Virus record (IMG/VR): IMGVR_UViG_3300024503_000441
Span: 1 to 64,000 of that record
Length of the DNA stretch: 64,000 nt
Direction: 5' to 3' (one strand)
Origin: a virus
Shown here: positions 26,501-36,400 of the stretch, in pieces
How positions within the stretch are numbered: position 1 is the first letter of the stretch
How the letters are laid out: the number at the start of each line of letters is the position of its first letter
Program-made: the position numbers and the translations under genes
The notes under the pieces: generated by a model
Seen by the model: the letters and a program-made list of their open reading frames with translations, nothing else
Database searches by the model: none
What the model was told of the DNA's origin: nothing

Positions 26501-29249
26501 AACAGCCGTGGCATCGACTGGTAACTTGATTACAGTGTCATCGACCTCTACGTTGATTCCATTGAATCCGATCGTATTTGCAGGAACTACAACTGGAACC
26601 AATATCGTAGAAGGAACAAAATATTATATCAGCAAGATAGTCAGTGCAAATACTTTCCAGATTTCTAGCAGCATTTTGTCAACACAGGCAACAGCTACTC
26701 AGATAACAACTAACCTAATCACTGTAGGATCGACAGCTGGTTTCCAAGCTAATAACCCAGTGGTATTCATAGGAAATACATTTGGAAACGTACAGGCAGA
26801 AGTAGTATATTATATCCTAGCGGTTAACAATGCCACTTCATTTACGATCAGCCAGACTCCTGGCGGATCAGCAGTTGGATTGATTAACGCTACTGGTAAT
26901 GTGCTAGTAAGGACATCACCAGCAGCATTTAACCCAGGTACTAACGCCAGCGTTTCTAATCTAACAGGAACCTCAACAAGTACAAAGACTAATGTGACAA
27001 CTTCTACAGGTACTATGAATGTACAGTTCAGAACATCATTATTTGGTGGTCCAGTATCTGGAACAACATATTATGTCAATACTATTGACTCGAATAACAA
27101 CACATTCACAGTAACAGCTTCTCAAGGTAGTGGCATATCATTTAATCTAGCAACCAAAACTGGTGCTATGAAACTTGGTGCTAGTGGTTGGGATCATATT
27201 ATTCCAGGAACACCGGCGATATCTCCATTAGATAGTTCTACTGTTTACTTTATAGAACCGAAACTAGAGTTTACAGACCCAACATTCTCTCAGACAGCTG
27301 GTACTATGAGCATACTACCCCCAACTAATAACTGGGTTGATGTAGCTTATGGCGATGGCGATGGTTATTGGATCGCGATCGCCAATGGTGGTTCGACAGC
27401 ATCTAGGACATCAGACGGCCTTAACTGGTCTAATGTTCCGTTGCCAACCAGTGGAAACTGGACTGGAATCGCCTACGGTCAAGGTGCATGGGTTATCATT
27501 AGCTCAGGTGGAGCGACTAACTCTACAGTGCTAGTATCATTTAACAATGGTAATGGATGGAGACCATTTACCCTTCCGTCATCAACAACATGGACCAGTG
27601 TCGCATATGGAAATGGTAAATTCGTAGCGATAGCTTCAAACTCTACTACAGCAGCATATTCAACAAACTCTGGACAGACATGGGCCAGTGGTTCTGGATT
27701 GCCAAATCAAGCATGGGTCAAAGTGGTATATGGCAAGGGAGTCTTTGTCGCTATCGCTGCATCAGGCACCGTAGCAGCAAAATCTACAGATGGAATAAAC
27801 TGGACTTCAGTGACATTACCGATCAGTGCTACTTGGAGCGATATTGCATACGGTAACAATAGATTCTTGATAGTATCAAGTGCAAGTTCTAAGACCATTT
27901 ATAGCTTTGATCTAACTACATGGTATCAATCTAACTTGGCCATCACAGGAACTAGCGTAGCATATGGTCAGGGAGTGTTCCTCGCAGTCAACGCCAGTGC
28001 TAACCAAGCATGGACTACTGATGATTGCGTACAATGGATTTCAAGATCAGTATCTTCAGATGCCTATGGAAATCTCCAATGGGGCGTTAACATGACAACC
28101 GGCATTGGTTACTTTGTCACTGTTGCTGCTCAAACAGCAGGTTCAAGGATTATTGCTGGTGTGAAAACTAAAGCTAGACCAACAGTGGTTAGCAATATCA
28201 TCACATCGATTAGTTTATTTGAACCTGGATCAGGTTATAGTTCTTCACCAACAGTTACCATCACAGATCCAAACGTACAAACTCCAGCTACATTGCAGCC
28301 AAGAGTAGGTAATGGATCATTGGCAAACCCAACTTTTATTAATAAAGGATCGGGCTACAATACTACAACTACAACTATCGCTATCAGTGGTAACGGTTAT
28401 GCCGACGACTATCAGACTGGCCTATCATTGATTATCAAGAATCTTACCAAGCTACCAAGACCAGGCGATAACTTGAGTATCGCTGGTAATGATAAGATCT
28501 ACAAGGTCACAAATGCAACAATTATGTTTGGTACGACAGCTCCAAATATTGAAGCTAACGTACAGATATCTCCAGATATGACTGTGGCATTGAGTCCTGA
28601 AGATAATACAGCAATATTGATACGTCAGCAGTACAGCCAAGCAAGACTAACTGGACACGATTTCTTGAACATCGGTACTGGTGATGTTGTAGCTACTAAC
28701 TATCCTATTGTTGATGTTAACGAAACACAACCACAGAATCAAACTGTTGAAGTTGACTATGGTCGTGTATTCTACACTAGCACCGACCAAGATGGTAACT
28801 TTAAAGTTGGTACATTGTTTGGTGTTGAACAGGCAACAGGTATTATTACATTAAGTGCTTCGCAGTTTGGATTGTCTGGACTTGAAACACTTTCTCTAGG
28901 TGGTATTGCAGTCGGCGGAGCCAGCGTGGTGATCAAACAGTTTAGTACAGATCAGACGTTTGTGGCCAACTCTAACAATATTGTACCTACACAAAAAGCT
29001 ATCAAAGCATATTTGACCAGTCGTTTGAGCCAAGGTGGTTCTAACACGTTTACTGGACAGTTGATAGCAGGTGTCGTACTAGTTGGTGGTCCTAACAAGA
29101 TCGCAAGCACGATACCAGAAGGCACACAGGGTTCGGGATTAAAAGTGCTTAACGTAGCACTATTTGGTAAAAACGGCGGATACGGACAGTGGGACGGAGA
29201 CGGAATGGCTCTTGAGTTTTACATGAAGGGAGCATTCTTCCGAGGCTAA
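20559..29249 (+). CDS. Giant multidomain fibre protein with carbohydrate-binding-like repeats and a YHYH domain
   Basis: 2,896 residues. Residues ~13-470 are about seven repeats with the pattern W-x(5)-Y-x(2)-G-D-x-V-x-Y-G-G-x-x-Y-x-C-x(3)-H, resembling CBM5/12 chitin-binding modules. A pectate-lyase-type opening (FYVSTTQGVDDTQHGTSWDK) and one RRDAGFILEAVLYDL motif follow at ~525-630. A YHYH domain (DGHSKILGFALDGYPVYGPY and later TYHYHDF) spans ~855-1140. A conserved fibre block lies at ~1205-1360, tandem YYI-type repeats at ~1845-2130, and a WxxVAYGxGxFVAIA propeller-like region at ~2255-2510. The C-terminal domain has STDQDGNF and VPTQKAIKAY. It is probably a host-surface-binding fibre. Much of its architecture recurs in the next locus. 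Confidence 0.85.
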   Translation: MAAEFKIARLRYNWAGQWVTGEFYNRDAVVQYNGKTYICLIPHNASDFYNDLAHVTPSGAITPYWELSVDGKTWKQEWTSNTYYSLGNIVTYGGVVYVCSESHTSSNNPQPQIDLSKWVTLSTFTKWDNAWTPNTVYGKGDTVKYGGIVYECNTNHISAVDVATGLESDQSKWSLVNNGIEYKGTWMSNVRYKLNDIVYRSPDLYICTAGHTSGTYDSSITFDPTKWQIWMPGLELQTTWSQFAIYNPGDVVIYGGYTYVCTEENNQNNIPSMSSLSWSILTQGFNMKAEWDGMQSYKIGDVVRKGGILFEAAQDVPATTQQLDTDPTSYVVSTSVTSATGTTLVVTSTAAIRPGMIITGPGFTIGQRVSQVTDGTTLVMDRGPDGVSTNGDTVTFTGVNYVYWTPLVMGLNYLARWQYSTNSSPIVYSVGDVVYWQNFTYRCIRNHSASTKIDIIMNRPDLDTANMYWVKLVAHAPKNAMNQLGDLETYVSGYTNTAIAIGEKDKVLKASSKLPTWSTINEITNVFYVSTTQGVDDTQHGTSWDKPFATIKYACDKILEGTFFHNARYLAEANRDWIIEEMWQYMLYAKANSLDGFTPSSVFDETKTRRDAGFILEAVLYDLGRGGNGQTVMQTLAYFVDGSKTQFYNAGTEAVMPYIIAAINKIQSLVIQNAITSTPLLPINDYQVLNNIPVDLRVPQITDAANHPLETGAIDAINALFALPISAFTSHSTTGLPPANQGITSTIFVKTGTYKETLPITVPEMTAIVGDELRGTVVQPNIVINTVVKSSSSADNSFTVITTEGLNHGTPVQFSGAIDIGAPTKTIGGTTTGTTFYVNDTNAANVGVPEVNEIEYLNGSLTHPDGHSKILGFALDGYPVYGPYGYSQATNANSATKRMQSGYTLNSPSTRVAPATNVSQYPMGMFNEDWSFTNPQGTDLDLYNGRYCVTPDYPNGTYAYFCTIDANGDPAYPYVLGKKFYGDPNPFISDYYSGGGSAPAGYEIAYTSQKSNFDGRQHSWTITNGGGNIKIKSTGVPYHSFGNPAGANNPNVKDWNLTFKLRAGTNVASLTHPDVGYGPIGFWLNGVAMFSPSAAQGSPNGFTSIPGYTYNASYAAGEALGYSFGEDLAGGHATPDSTYHYHDFSFAEAWTTGLGSTIVGTAITSTKFSLSTFPGGPIFPVQTQTAGNVAIFLFGGDAIKDMFHLRNGTGLRNMTFTGLLGSLSGINANQTQRPTGGSYSSLDPGRGPNDSRSWIYQRSPYTQNCSVFGYGCTGIKIDGDLHNGGNKSIVANDYTTILSGGVGVWCTGHNALTELVSVFAYYSYAGYIAEGGGKIRATNGNTSYGTYGVIAEGYDLAEVPISGNVYNKSSQIQASVQSSLSGNAQLVGLNYKNAGNNYLTSTLNFLDYSNVYNNVAWSTDGNVSIQKNQIAPTGNSEAWTLTGTTGGTDSAYIYQSVAIPAAGKTYSGLSATNLTGSGIGALFDITVTSTGYVVSVNQGGSGYVTGNQMFVPGDQLGGLVTTNDCTITVTSLSGSAILTVSVTGTVPQNSARNYTLSAYVKYGNVPSVDLYGTFSGNTTVRSSVNYNFLTGVTTASSDGTGFVPSQYGVVVLPNGWYRLWMAVNDVTGLNTNLEYRLYARGRNNGAGYTYFYGSQLELSTNTGKPSFYFETDNNNYTSYANFNIQGAGTGALVVGDENRTQSVFQTRITDLSGSGTPGGAGYLTASNNAQGGTDTYVLLAGSDTKSDTNYVGMNVFINSGTGAGQYGTISYFDSGNSKRANVLKPSFKQLNITATTSSTNNFTLGSGSNVSQLYVGMPCEFTPTYYTTSTTNTSTGTVLVTAVSGGIYNLVTVATTAQLRVNQPIKFFASDNTQAMFGGITPDYFYYISSIIDSTTIQITATIYGPVAQLVTATGQMTMSFPAGNSFITVGSTANMLPNLVAQFTGGTALGGLTLGNTYYIQDIIDGYNFTISNSLVTVAPTAVASTGNLITVSSTSTLIPLNPIVFAGTTTGTNIVEGTKYYISKIVSANTFQISSSILSTQATATQITTNLITVGSTAGFQANNPVVFIGNTFGNVQAEVVYYILAVNNATSFTISQTPGGSAVGLINATGNVLVRTSPAAFNPGTNASVSNLTGTSTSTKTNVTTSTGTMNVQFRTSLFGGPVSGTTYYVNTIDSNNNTFTVTASQGSGISFNLATKTGAMKLGASGWDHIIPGTPAISPLDSSTVYFIEPKLEFTDPTFSQTAGTMSILPPTNNWVDVAYGDGDGYWIAIANGGSTASRTSDGLNWSNVPLPTSGNWTGIAYGQGAWVIISSGGATNSTVLVSFNNGNGWRPFTLPSSTTWTSVAYGNGKFVAIASNSTTAAYSTNSGQTWASGSGLPNQAWVKVVYGKGVFVAIAASGTVAAKSTDGINWTSVTLPISATWSDIAYGNNRFLIVSSASSKTIYSFDLTTWYQSNLAITGTSVAYGQGVFLAVNASANQAWTTDDCVQWISRSVSSDAYGNLQWGVNMTTGIGYFVTVAAQTAGSRIIAGVKTKARPTVVSNIITSISLFEPGSGYSSSPTVTITDPNVQTPATLQPRVGNGSLANPTFINKGSGYNTTTTTIAISGNGYADDYQTGLSLIIKNLTKLPRPGDNLSIAGNDKIYKVTNATIMFGTTAPNIEANVQISPDMTVALSPEDNTAILIRQQYSQARLTGHDFLNIGTGDVVATNYPIVDVNETQPQNQTVEVDYGRVFYTSTDQDGNFKVGTLFGVEQATGIITLSASQFGLSGLETLSLGGIAVGGASVVIKQFSTDQTFVANSNNIVPTQKAIKAYLTSRLSQGGSNTFTGQLIAGVVLVGGPNKIASTIPEGTQGSGLKVLNVALFGKNGGYGQWDGDGMALEFYMKGAFFRG

Positions 29250-29271
29250 AAAGCGTGTATTTAAAGTTTAG

Positions 29272-29278
29272 ATAAATA
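29272..29278 (+). promoter_or_regulatory. Late promoter core before the second giant fibre
   Basis: GATAAATA 20 bases before the ATG at 29299, with GAGG as ribosome-binding site at 29284-29287, just at the predicted transcript start. Leader about 15 bases. Confidence 0.6.
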
Positions 29279-29298
29279 CTTTCGAGGATTGAAACAAA

Positions 29299-30441
29299 AT
29301 GGCAGAATTTAAACTAGGTAGGATCAAATTTGTTTATCAAGGAACTTGGCAGACTGGCCAGTCCTATGTCGTTGACGACGTTGTAACCGTCAGCGGTAAG
29401 ACTTATATCTGTGTGATAAGTCATAATTCAAGCGCAGCATTCACAACTGATTTATCAGCGAATCCTAGCAAATGGAACTTAATGGCAGATGGTCTTGCAT
29501 GGAGAGGAACTTGGACCGCTACCACATACTATAATAAAGGCGATCTCGTCAAATACGGCGGAATCGTTTATCAGTGTAATACGGCTCACACTTCGGCGAC
29601 ATTCACAGGTCCAACCTACCTAGGACTAGAAAATGATCAGTCTAAGTGGGACGTATTTTCAACGGCTTTTAACTGGACTGGCGCATGGGCCACAGGTACA
29701 CGCTATAAGAAAAACGACTTTGTCACATATGGTGGCTATACCTACATATGTAACACGGCTCACATCAGTGATGCTAGCTCGTCAAACGGACTCGAAGTAG
29801 ACCAAGCAAAATGGGATACTTTCAATGCTGGTGTTATCTACCAAGGTGCATGGGCAGGAACAACTCGTTATAAATTAAATGATGTTGTAAAATATGGCGC
29901 AGACCTATGGATTTGCACCACACAACATACTTCAAGCGGAACATTTGATAACACTAAGTTCTCAATGTTTGTTAACGGACTACAGTTTGAGAATAGCTGG
30001 GTTGGCGGAACAACTTATCAAATTGGTGATGTAGTAACCTATGGTGGTTACAGCTACATCTGCAAACAGAATCATTCAACTAGTCAAACACCTAGCGCAG
30101 TTAGTTCAGCATACTGGGATGTTTATACAACTGGTTTCAGTTTCCAAGGCGACTGGAACTCAGGTACTAGCTACAAGGTAGGACATGTTGTACGCCTAGG
30201 CGGCTACACCTATGTAGCTACAGTAGATAGTCTAAATCAAACACCACCTAATACTAGCTATTGGGCAAGACTAAACAGTGGACTACGTTGGGCAGCAACT
30301 TCGGATCATACACTGGACTTTCAGCTACTAACATCAGCAGCTCTGGAAGTAGCGCAGTATTCACAGTTACACGAGCAGGAACAGTTTATTCAGCTACAGC
30401 AACAACGCCAGGCAGTGGTTATGCGATCAATGATACATTAA
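29299..30441 (+). CDS. Second giant fibre, 5' part (frame-broken)
   Basis: 380 residues as read. Six CBM5/12-like repeats (W...Y..GDVV.YGGY.Y.C...H) fill residues 1-330, paralogous to the start of the protein at 20559. After NSGLRWAATS the sequence loses fibre character and becomes Gln-rich until a stop. At the same point the -1 frame takes over with SYTGLSATN, a domain also present (SGLSATN) in the sister protein. A single missing base near 30304-30306 would join them as AATS-x-SYTGLSATN. No slippery heptamer is present there, so an assembly or sequencing error or a real mutation is likelier than programmed shifting. GAGG and a late promoter precede the ATG. Confidence 0.75.
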   Translation: MAEFKLGRIKFVYQGTWQTGQSYVVDDVVTVSGKTYICVISHNSSAAFTTDLSANPSKWNLMADGLAWRGTWTATTYYNKGDLVKYGGIVYQCNTAHTSATFTGPTYLGLENDQSKWDVFSTAFNWTGAWATGTRYKKNDFVTYGGYTYICNTAHISDASSSNGLEVDQAKWDTFNAGVIYQGAWAGTTRYKLNDVVKYGADLWICTTQHTSSGTFDNTKFSMFVNGLQFENSWVGGTTYQIGDVVTYGGYSYICKQNHSTSQTPSAVSSAYWDVYTTGFSFQGDWNSGTSYKVGHVVRLGGYTYVATVDSLNQTPPNTSYWARLNSGLRWAATSDHTLDFQLLTSAALEVAQYSQLHEQEQFIQLQQQRQAVVMRSMIH

Positions 30442-33400
30442 AAATCCTTGGTACTAGTCTGGGTGGTCTAAGTCCAGTTAACGATGTTATCTTAACAGTT
30501 ACTGGAGTCACTTCTGGCGGGATTACTGCGGTATCATGTACTGGTATTTCTACAACTTGGACATCGGGAACAACTTATGTACTAGGTGATGTAACTTTCT
30601 GGGGATCGAGCTCATACATTTGCGTAAGCGCACACGTAGCAGCCACCGGAAATAGACCAGACAACGACACGACAGCAACTTATTGGAACCTATTAGCTAA
30701 CGGTACAGAAACAGCCGTACTAACAACCAAAGGTGATATGTTCTATTATGGACCAAACGGCGCAACCAGATTGCCTGTTGGTACAGATGGACAGGTTTTA
30801 CGTGTAAACTCAAATAGCTACCCAGCATGGGCCTACTATGGTCAAATCAATAACTTGGTATGGGTAGCACCTAGCGGTGTAGATACACTAGACGATGGCA
30901 CAGGCACAACCATTGATAAACCTTGGAAGAGTGTTCGCTATGCAGCACAAAAGATTGAAGAAGGTTATCTAAATCGCCAAGCAGGACTATTGCTAGCAAA
31001 GAATAAACAGTTCGTACTTAAAGAAATCGACAACTTTGTTCAATATACCTACAAGGCAACTATTACTAGCACAAATGCTTCTAATCAGTTTGTTGCAGCA
31101 GATACCGGAGGATTACGTGTCAACATGCCTGTGGTGTTTACAACAACCATCGGCGGTGTAACTGTTGGAACACAGTACTATATCAAGACGATCGATAGTT
31201 CAACATTGTTTACTATCAGCAACACACGTGGCGGTTCGACAAGAACACTAACACAACAGACTGGTGCTCAAACTGTATCATATAATAACGTTTCTGCAAA
31301 GACACAACGTGATACTGGTTATGTGTTAGATGGTATCATCTTTGATATCACACATAGCGGAACTAGCAAGACGATTGCAAATGCATCAGCTTACTACACT
31401 AGTGCAGGAACAGCTTATGCTACCAACGTTGATGCAGGTGAAATAACTGTGTTTACTGAAACACACGAATACCTAAAAACATTGGTTGCCAACATCCTAG
31501 GAAATGTTCCACCAGCTAATAACTATCAGACTCTAAATGGAATCTCTGTAGGTTCTCAGGCTCTTCAGATCATTGATAACACATTGACTGCAGAAACAGG
31601 AACTACTCAGAGTGCTCAAGACTTGATACAAGTTATTAAGGCAGGAGTAAGTGCCGGCACAGCAACTGGTATTCCAACACCGATACAACCAACTACTACA
31701 ATACGTATCACAACTGGTACATTTAACGAAGTAACACCTATTAATATTCCAAGCTATACAGCTATCGTAGGTGACGAACTTAGAACCAGTGTTGTACAAC
31801 CAGCATCAGCTAATAAATTTTTAGTCAATGACGAAACAAGATCTACAGCAGCTATTCAACGACTAAGAGCTATAGTACCTAACCTAATGTCAAATACACC
31901 TGTTACCCCTACTACAGGTAACACTGTATCTCAGGTTACATCATTACCAGCAGGTAGTGTAGGTAGTACATTGGCTACAAGCAGAATAACAAAACTAGCA
32001 GATACCGTTTATGATGTGTTTACTAATGGTATTAACAGCTTACCTGATTTCCAGATTCCAGATCCAACAAACTATGGAACTTCATTAACTGACACTGCCT
32101 ACGCAGCTACAGGTTATGCAAGTGGAGCAACTACTGGATTTGACCTAGGTCGCGCACAGATCATCCAGAACTATGCGTTCTTGAAAGCAGACGTAAGTCA
32201 ATATCTAATCAATAACTATAACTCAGTATGGACTGCTCTAGGTGCAACAGGCCAAGCAAAATGTCAACGTGACGTCGGCTATATCCTAGATGCTATCGTC
32301 TATGATATAACCTATGGCGGTAATACACAGAGCTTGATCGCGGGTAGTTCGTACTATTCTTACTACCAGCTAACTATCGCTAACTCGGAACTAACTGCTA
32401 CCAAGGCAGCATATGCATATCTAAAAGCTCAAGTATCGGCTATCGTTACTAAGACTGCTGTAGCCGCAGCCGGTAACGTTACTCCTATTGTGACTACTGG
32501 TACTGCTGGTTCTGCTGCCGCAGCAGCATTTGCCGGCGATCGTGTACAGAACGTATATGATTGGCTCAACAACGGAACCGCTCCAGCAACAGTGCAACCA
32601 GCGACATCGTGGGTATCTGCAAGTCTAGTAGCTGCTCGTGCAGCATTACAGGCTCGCAGAAGCGAAATCGCTGCAGATGCTAGTGCATGGGTCAAGAAGT
32701 TCTTCCAAAATGTCAACTTTGTTGAAGCAACATGTCAACGTGACGTTGGTCTAATGGTCGATGCATTTGGATACGATCTAATGTTCAACTCAAACTATGC
32801 CAGCATCGTAGCAGGCATGAGTTACTCTCGTTCATTGACATCTACTGCTAAAGTAACTGGAAGCCAGTTCCAAGCTCAACAAGGATTTATTGAGTTCTTA
32901 AAGAGCAAGTGCAGAATCATAGCAGCCAGCGGAAGTGCAGCTCAAGTAGATGCATGCCTATATGATCTAATCAGCACTATCAACAATGGTGGTGTTCCAA
33001 GATTCCAATGGCCAGATCCAAGCACTATCAACAGTGGTTATGCAGCAGCTAAGATGGCTCTGTATGACAACGTCGAGTTCTTACAAGCAGAAGTTATCGC
33101 ATATATTGCGGCTAACTATCCAGCTGTGTCATATGACAGCAACATCTGCAAGAGAGATGTAAGATATGTCATCGATGCTCTACGTTATGATTTAACCTAT
33201 GGCGGAAACTTTGCTAGCACACAAGCAGGTAAGAAATATTACTCTGCGTTGACCAGCACATTGCAGATAGCCAGTGGCGAGAAAGCAGCCACATTGGCTG
33301 CATATGGTTACCTAAGCACATTGGCTCAAAGTGTGGCACAAAATACACTAGTGGCCAGTCCACTGCAAGGTTCAGTTACACAGGTAAGGACCAAAGGTAC

Positions 33401-36400
33401 ACAGACTGTAGGTTCAGCAGGCGCTGCCACACAGATTGGTACATTGATGACTACTATTACAAACATCATCAATAACGGTCTAACAACAGGTGTTCCAACA
33501 CTGACTATCACAGCTATCGCTAGCGGTAATACATTTACATCAAATGGTCACGGTCTAGCAGTAGGTGACATGATCACAGCACAAACTACTACAAATGGTT
33601 TGATTGCTGGTACTATCTATTATGTACAGAGCTTTGCTACAAACACATTTACACTAAGTTCAAGCTATCTAGGTGCAGCTCTATCAGGATTCACTAACGG
33701 TACTGGTTTAACTATTACAGTAGAAAAGACCAACATGCCGTCGATCACAGGTGTAAGCACAGAACTACAAACTGCTTATCAAACATTGAGCGGAGCAAAG
33801 GCCGCAATACAAGCAGCAGTGTTATCTTTTATTAACACTAACTACTCAACATTGACCTACAATCAGGCAACATGTTCAAGAGACGTTGGTTTTATTATTG
33901 ATTCTATTGCCTACGACTTTATGTTTAATAGTAACTTCCGATCAGTTGTATCAGGAAGAACATATTATACATCACAGGCTTCGCTAGTGATCGCAGGACA
34001 AAAAGAAGCTACTATCTCTGCAATGAACTATCTAAAAACACAGATAGCAGCATCAGTATATTCTAGCACAACCGCACAGACCAGAGCTAATAACTTGATG
34101 GATATCATCATCAAGATTCTAACAACTGGTATTGGTACTGCTGCAACTGCTGAACTAAGTCCAGAAATCAACGGAACAGTGACCTATGAAAACACATTGG
34201 CCACAATCCAGGGTGCAGAAATATTACGTGCAAACTCTGATTTTATCGCAGCAGAACTAGCTGCCTTTACTACAGTTAACAACTCTGCTACAGTGACTAA
34301 CACCACAGTTAGCACCAATGTTATCACTACTAGCACAGCACATAATCTAGTAGTTGGTGATCCTGTACAGTTCTCAGCAGTAACGATTAATGCAACGGCT
34401 ACACAGACATTTGCCAGCACCGATGGTGTAAGACCTAATCAAATATTAGTAACATCAACCGCTGGTATGGTCGTGAATATGCCAATCATATTCACTGGTA
34501 CAGTATTTGGTGGCATCACACAAAACAGTACCTATTATATCAAATCGCTGCCAGGTGGTAACTACATCACTATTAGTTCTGTAAGCGGCGGAACCACAAC
34601 TAACCTAACAGCAGGAACTGGTTCTACAGCATTTACAGCAGGTGGTCTATTTGGAAATCTAGTAGCCAACACAGTATATTGGGTCTTGACAACTCCAAGT
34701 ACTACAACATTTACAGTTACCGCTACAAACGGAAGTTCGCAACCATTCTCGTTGACAACAGCTAGCGGTGTTGCTACAAGCTTCTACTATTTTGATCAAG
34801 CAAAGTGCAAGAGAGATACCGCAGAGTATGTCAAGGCGCTGGTATATGATCTACAATACACAGGTAACTACAAGACACTACAAGCAGCTATGTGGTACAA
34901 TAACTCTGTGACAGGTTCTACTGCACAGGATATGTTCCGTGTAAGAAATGCGACAGGTCTACGTAACTGCACATTGAATGGTCTATATGGACCATACGGT
35001 GGTCTAACAAATGCTAACAGCTATGGAACCAAGCGTCCTACAGCTGGCGCATTCGTAGCTCTTGATCCAGGATTTGGTCCAAACGACACTAACGTTTGGG
35101 TAACGAATCGTTCACACTATAGTCAGAACGTGACCATGTTTGGTACTGGTTGTACTGGTGCCAAGATTGATGCAGCCCTACACAATGGCGGCAACAAGTC
35201 TATGGTTAAGAATGACTTTACAACAATCCTAAGTGATGGTATTGGTGTATGGTGTACAGGTAGCGGCTCGTTAACAGAACTTGTTTCTGTGTTCAACTAC
35301 TACGGTTACGCAGGTTATCTAGCAGAATACGGTGGACGTATACGTGCTACTAACGGTAACTCATCATATGGTACATATGGTGTTATCGCAGAAGGTGTTG
35401 ATACCTACGAAACACCTCTATATGGTACCGTTAATAACTCGTACTTCCAAGCGCAGATGACTAACGTAGTCACTGACCTAAACAACAAAGTTCTACGTAT
35501 CGAATACGGTAATGCAGGTCAGAACTACACTAACTCTGTAACAACAATCAGCGGCAGCGGATTTAACGCAGCAGCTATGCATGATGAGTTCCGTGACGGT
35601 GCATTATTTGAATCAAGAATCATTGATTTAAATGATGGTAATGGTTACGGTGGTACTAGCTATGTAACTTTTGCTAACGCAGCACAAACCGGTGACAGAT
35701 ACAGCATCACAATCGCTGCTACTGACACTAGCCTAAGTTCTGCGTACATTGGAATGAGAATCCAAGTTACTGCAGGTACTGGCGTCGGACAATACGGAAA
35801 TATCCTAACATACAACAACGGTTCTAAGATTGCTCAGGTCTATAAAGATTCGTTTAATAACGTAACAATCACTGCCACAACACAAGGTACTCCAAGTACA
35901 GTGACAGTCAGTGATACAAGCCAGATGTATGCTACAATGCCGTTCTACGTAGCTTCTACAGTAGGTGGATTGAGCTCAGGACAGGTTTACTTTGTACAGA
36001 GCGTTGTAAACTCTACAACAATCAACGTTAGTGCAACTAGCGGTGGCGGTGCTCTTACATCAGCGATCACAACTACAACAGGTCAAAGCGTGACATTGTA
36101 TGCAGCTGGTTGGGATCATACTGTTTCAGGAACACCAATCGTAGCAGCACTTGACCTAACAACAACATACATTATTGAACCTCGCATTAGCTACACAGCA
36201 CCTGGATATGCTGCTACAGCAAGAACATTGCCTGCAACAGCTACATGGTCTAATATGGCCTATGGTTCGGGCAACTATGTCGCTATCGCATCAGGTGGTA
36301 CATCAACAGCTTACTCAACAGATGGAGTAACATGGTCCGCAGGCGGCGCACTACCAAGTTCACAGACATGGGGACAGGTAGTTTATGCTGGTGGTGAAGG

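Noticed and set aside
30261-30441. Programmed frameshift between the two parts of the second giant fibre
   Set aside because: No X XXY YYZ heptamer or stem was found in the overlap, in contrast to the gp26/51 site; an indel is simpler.
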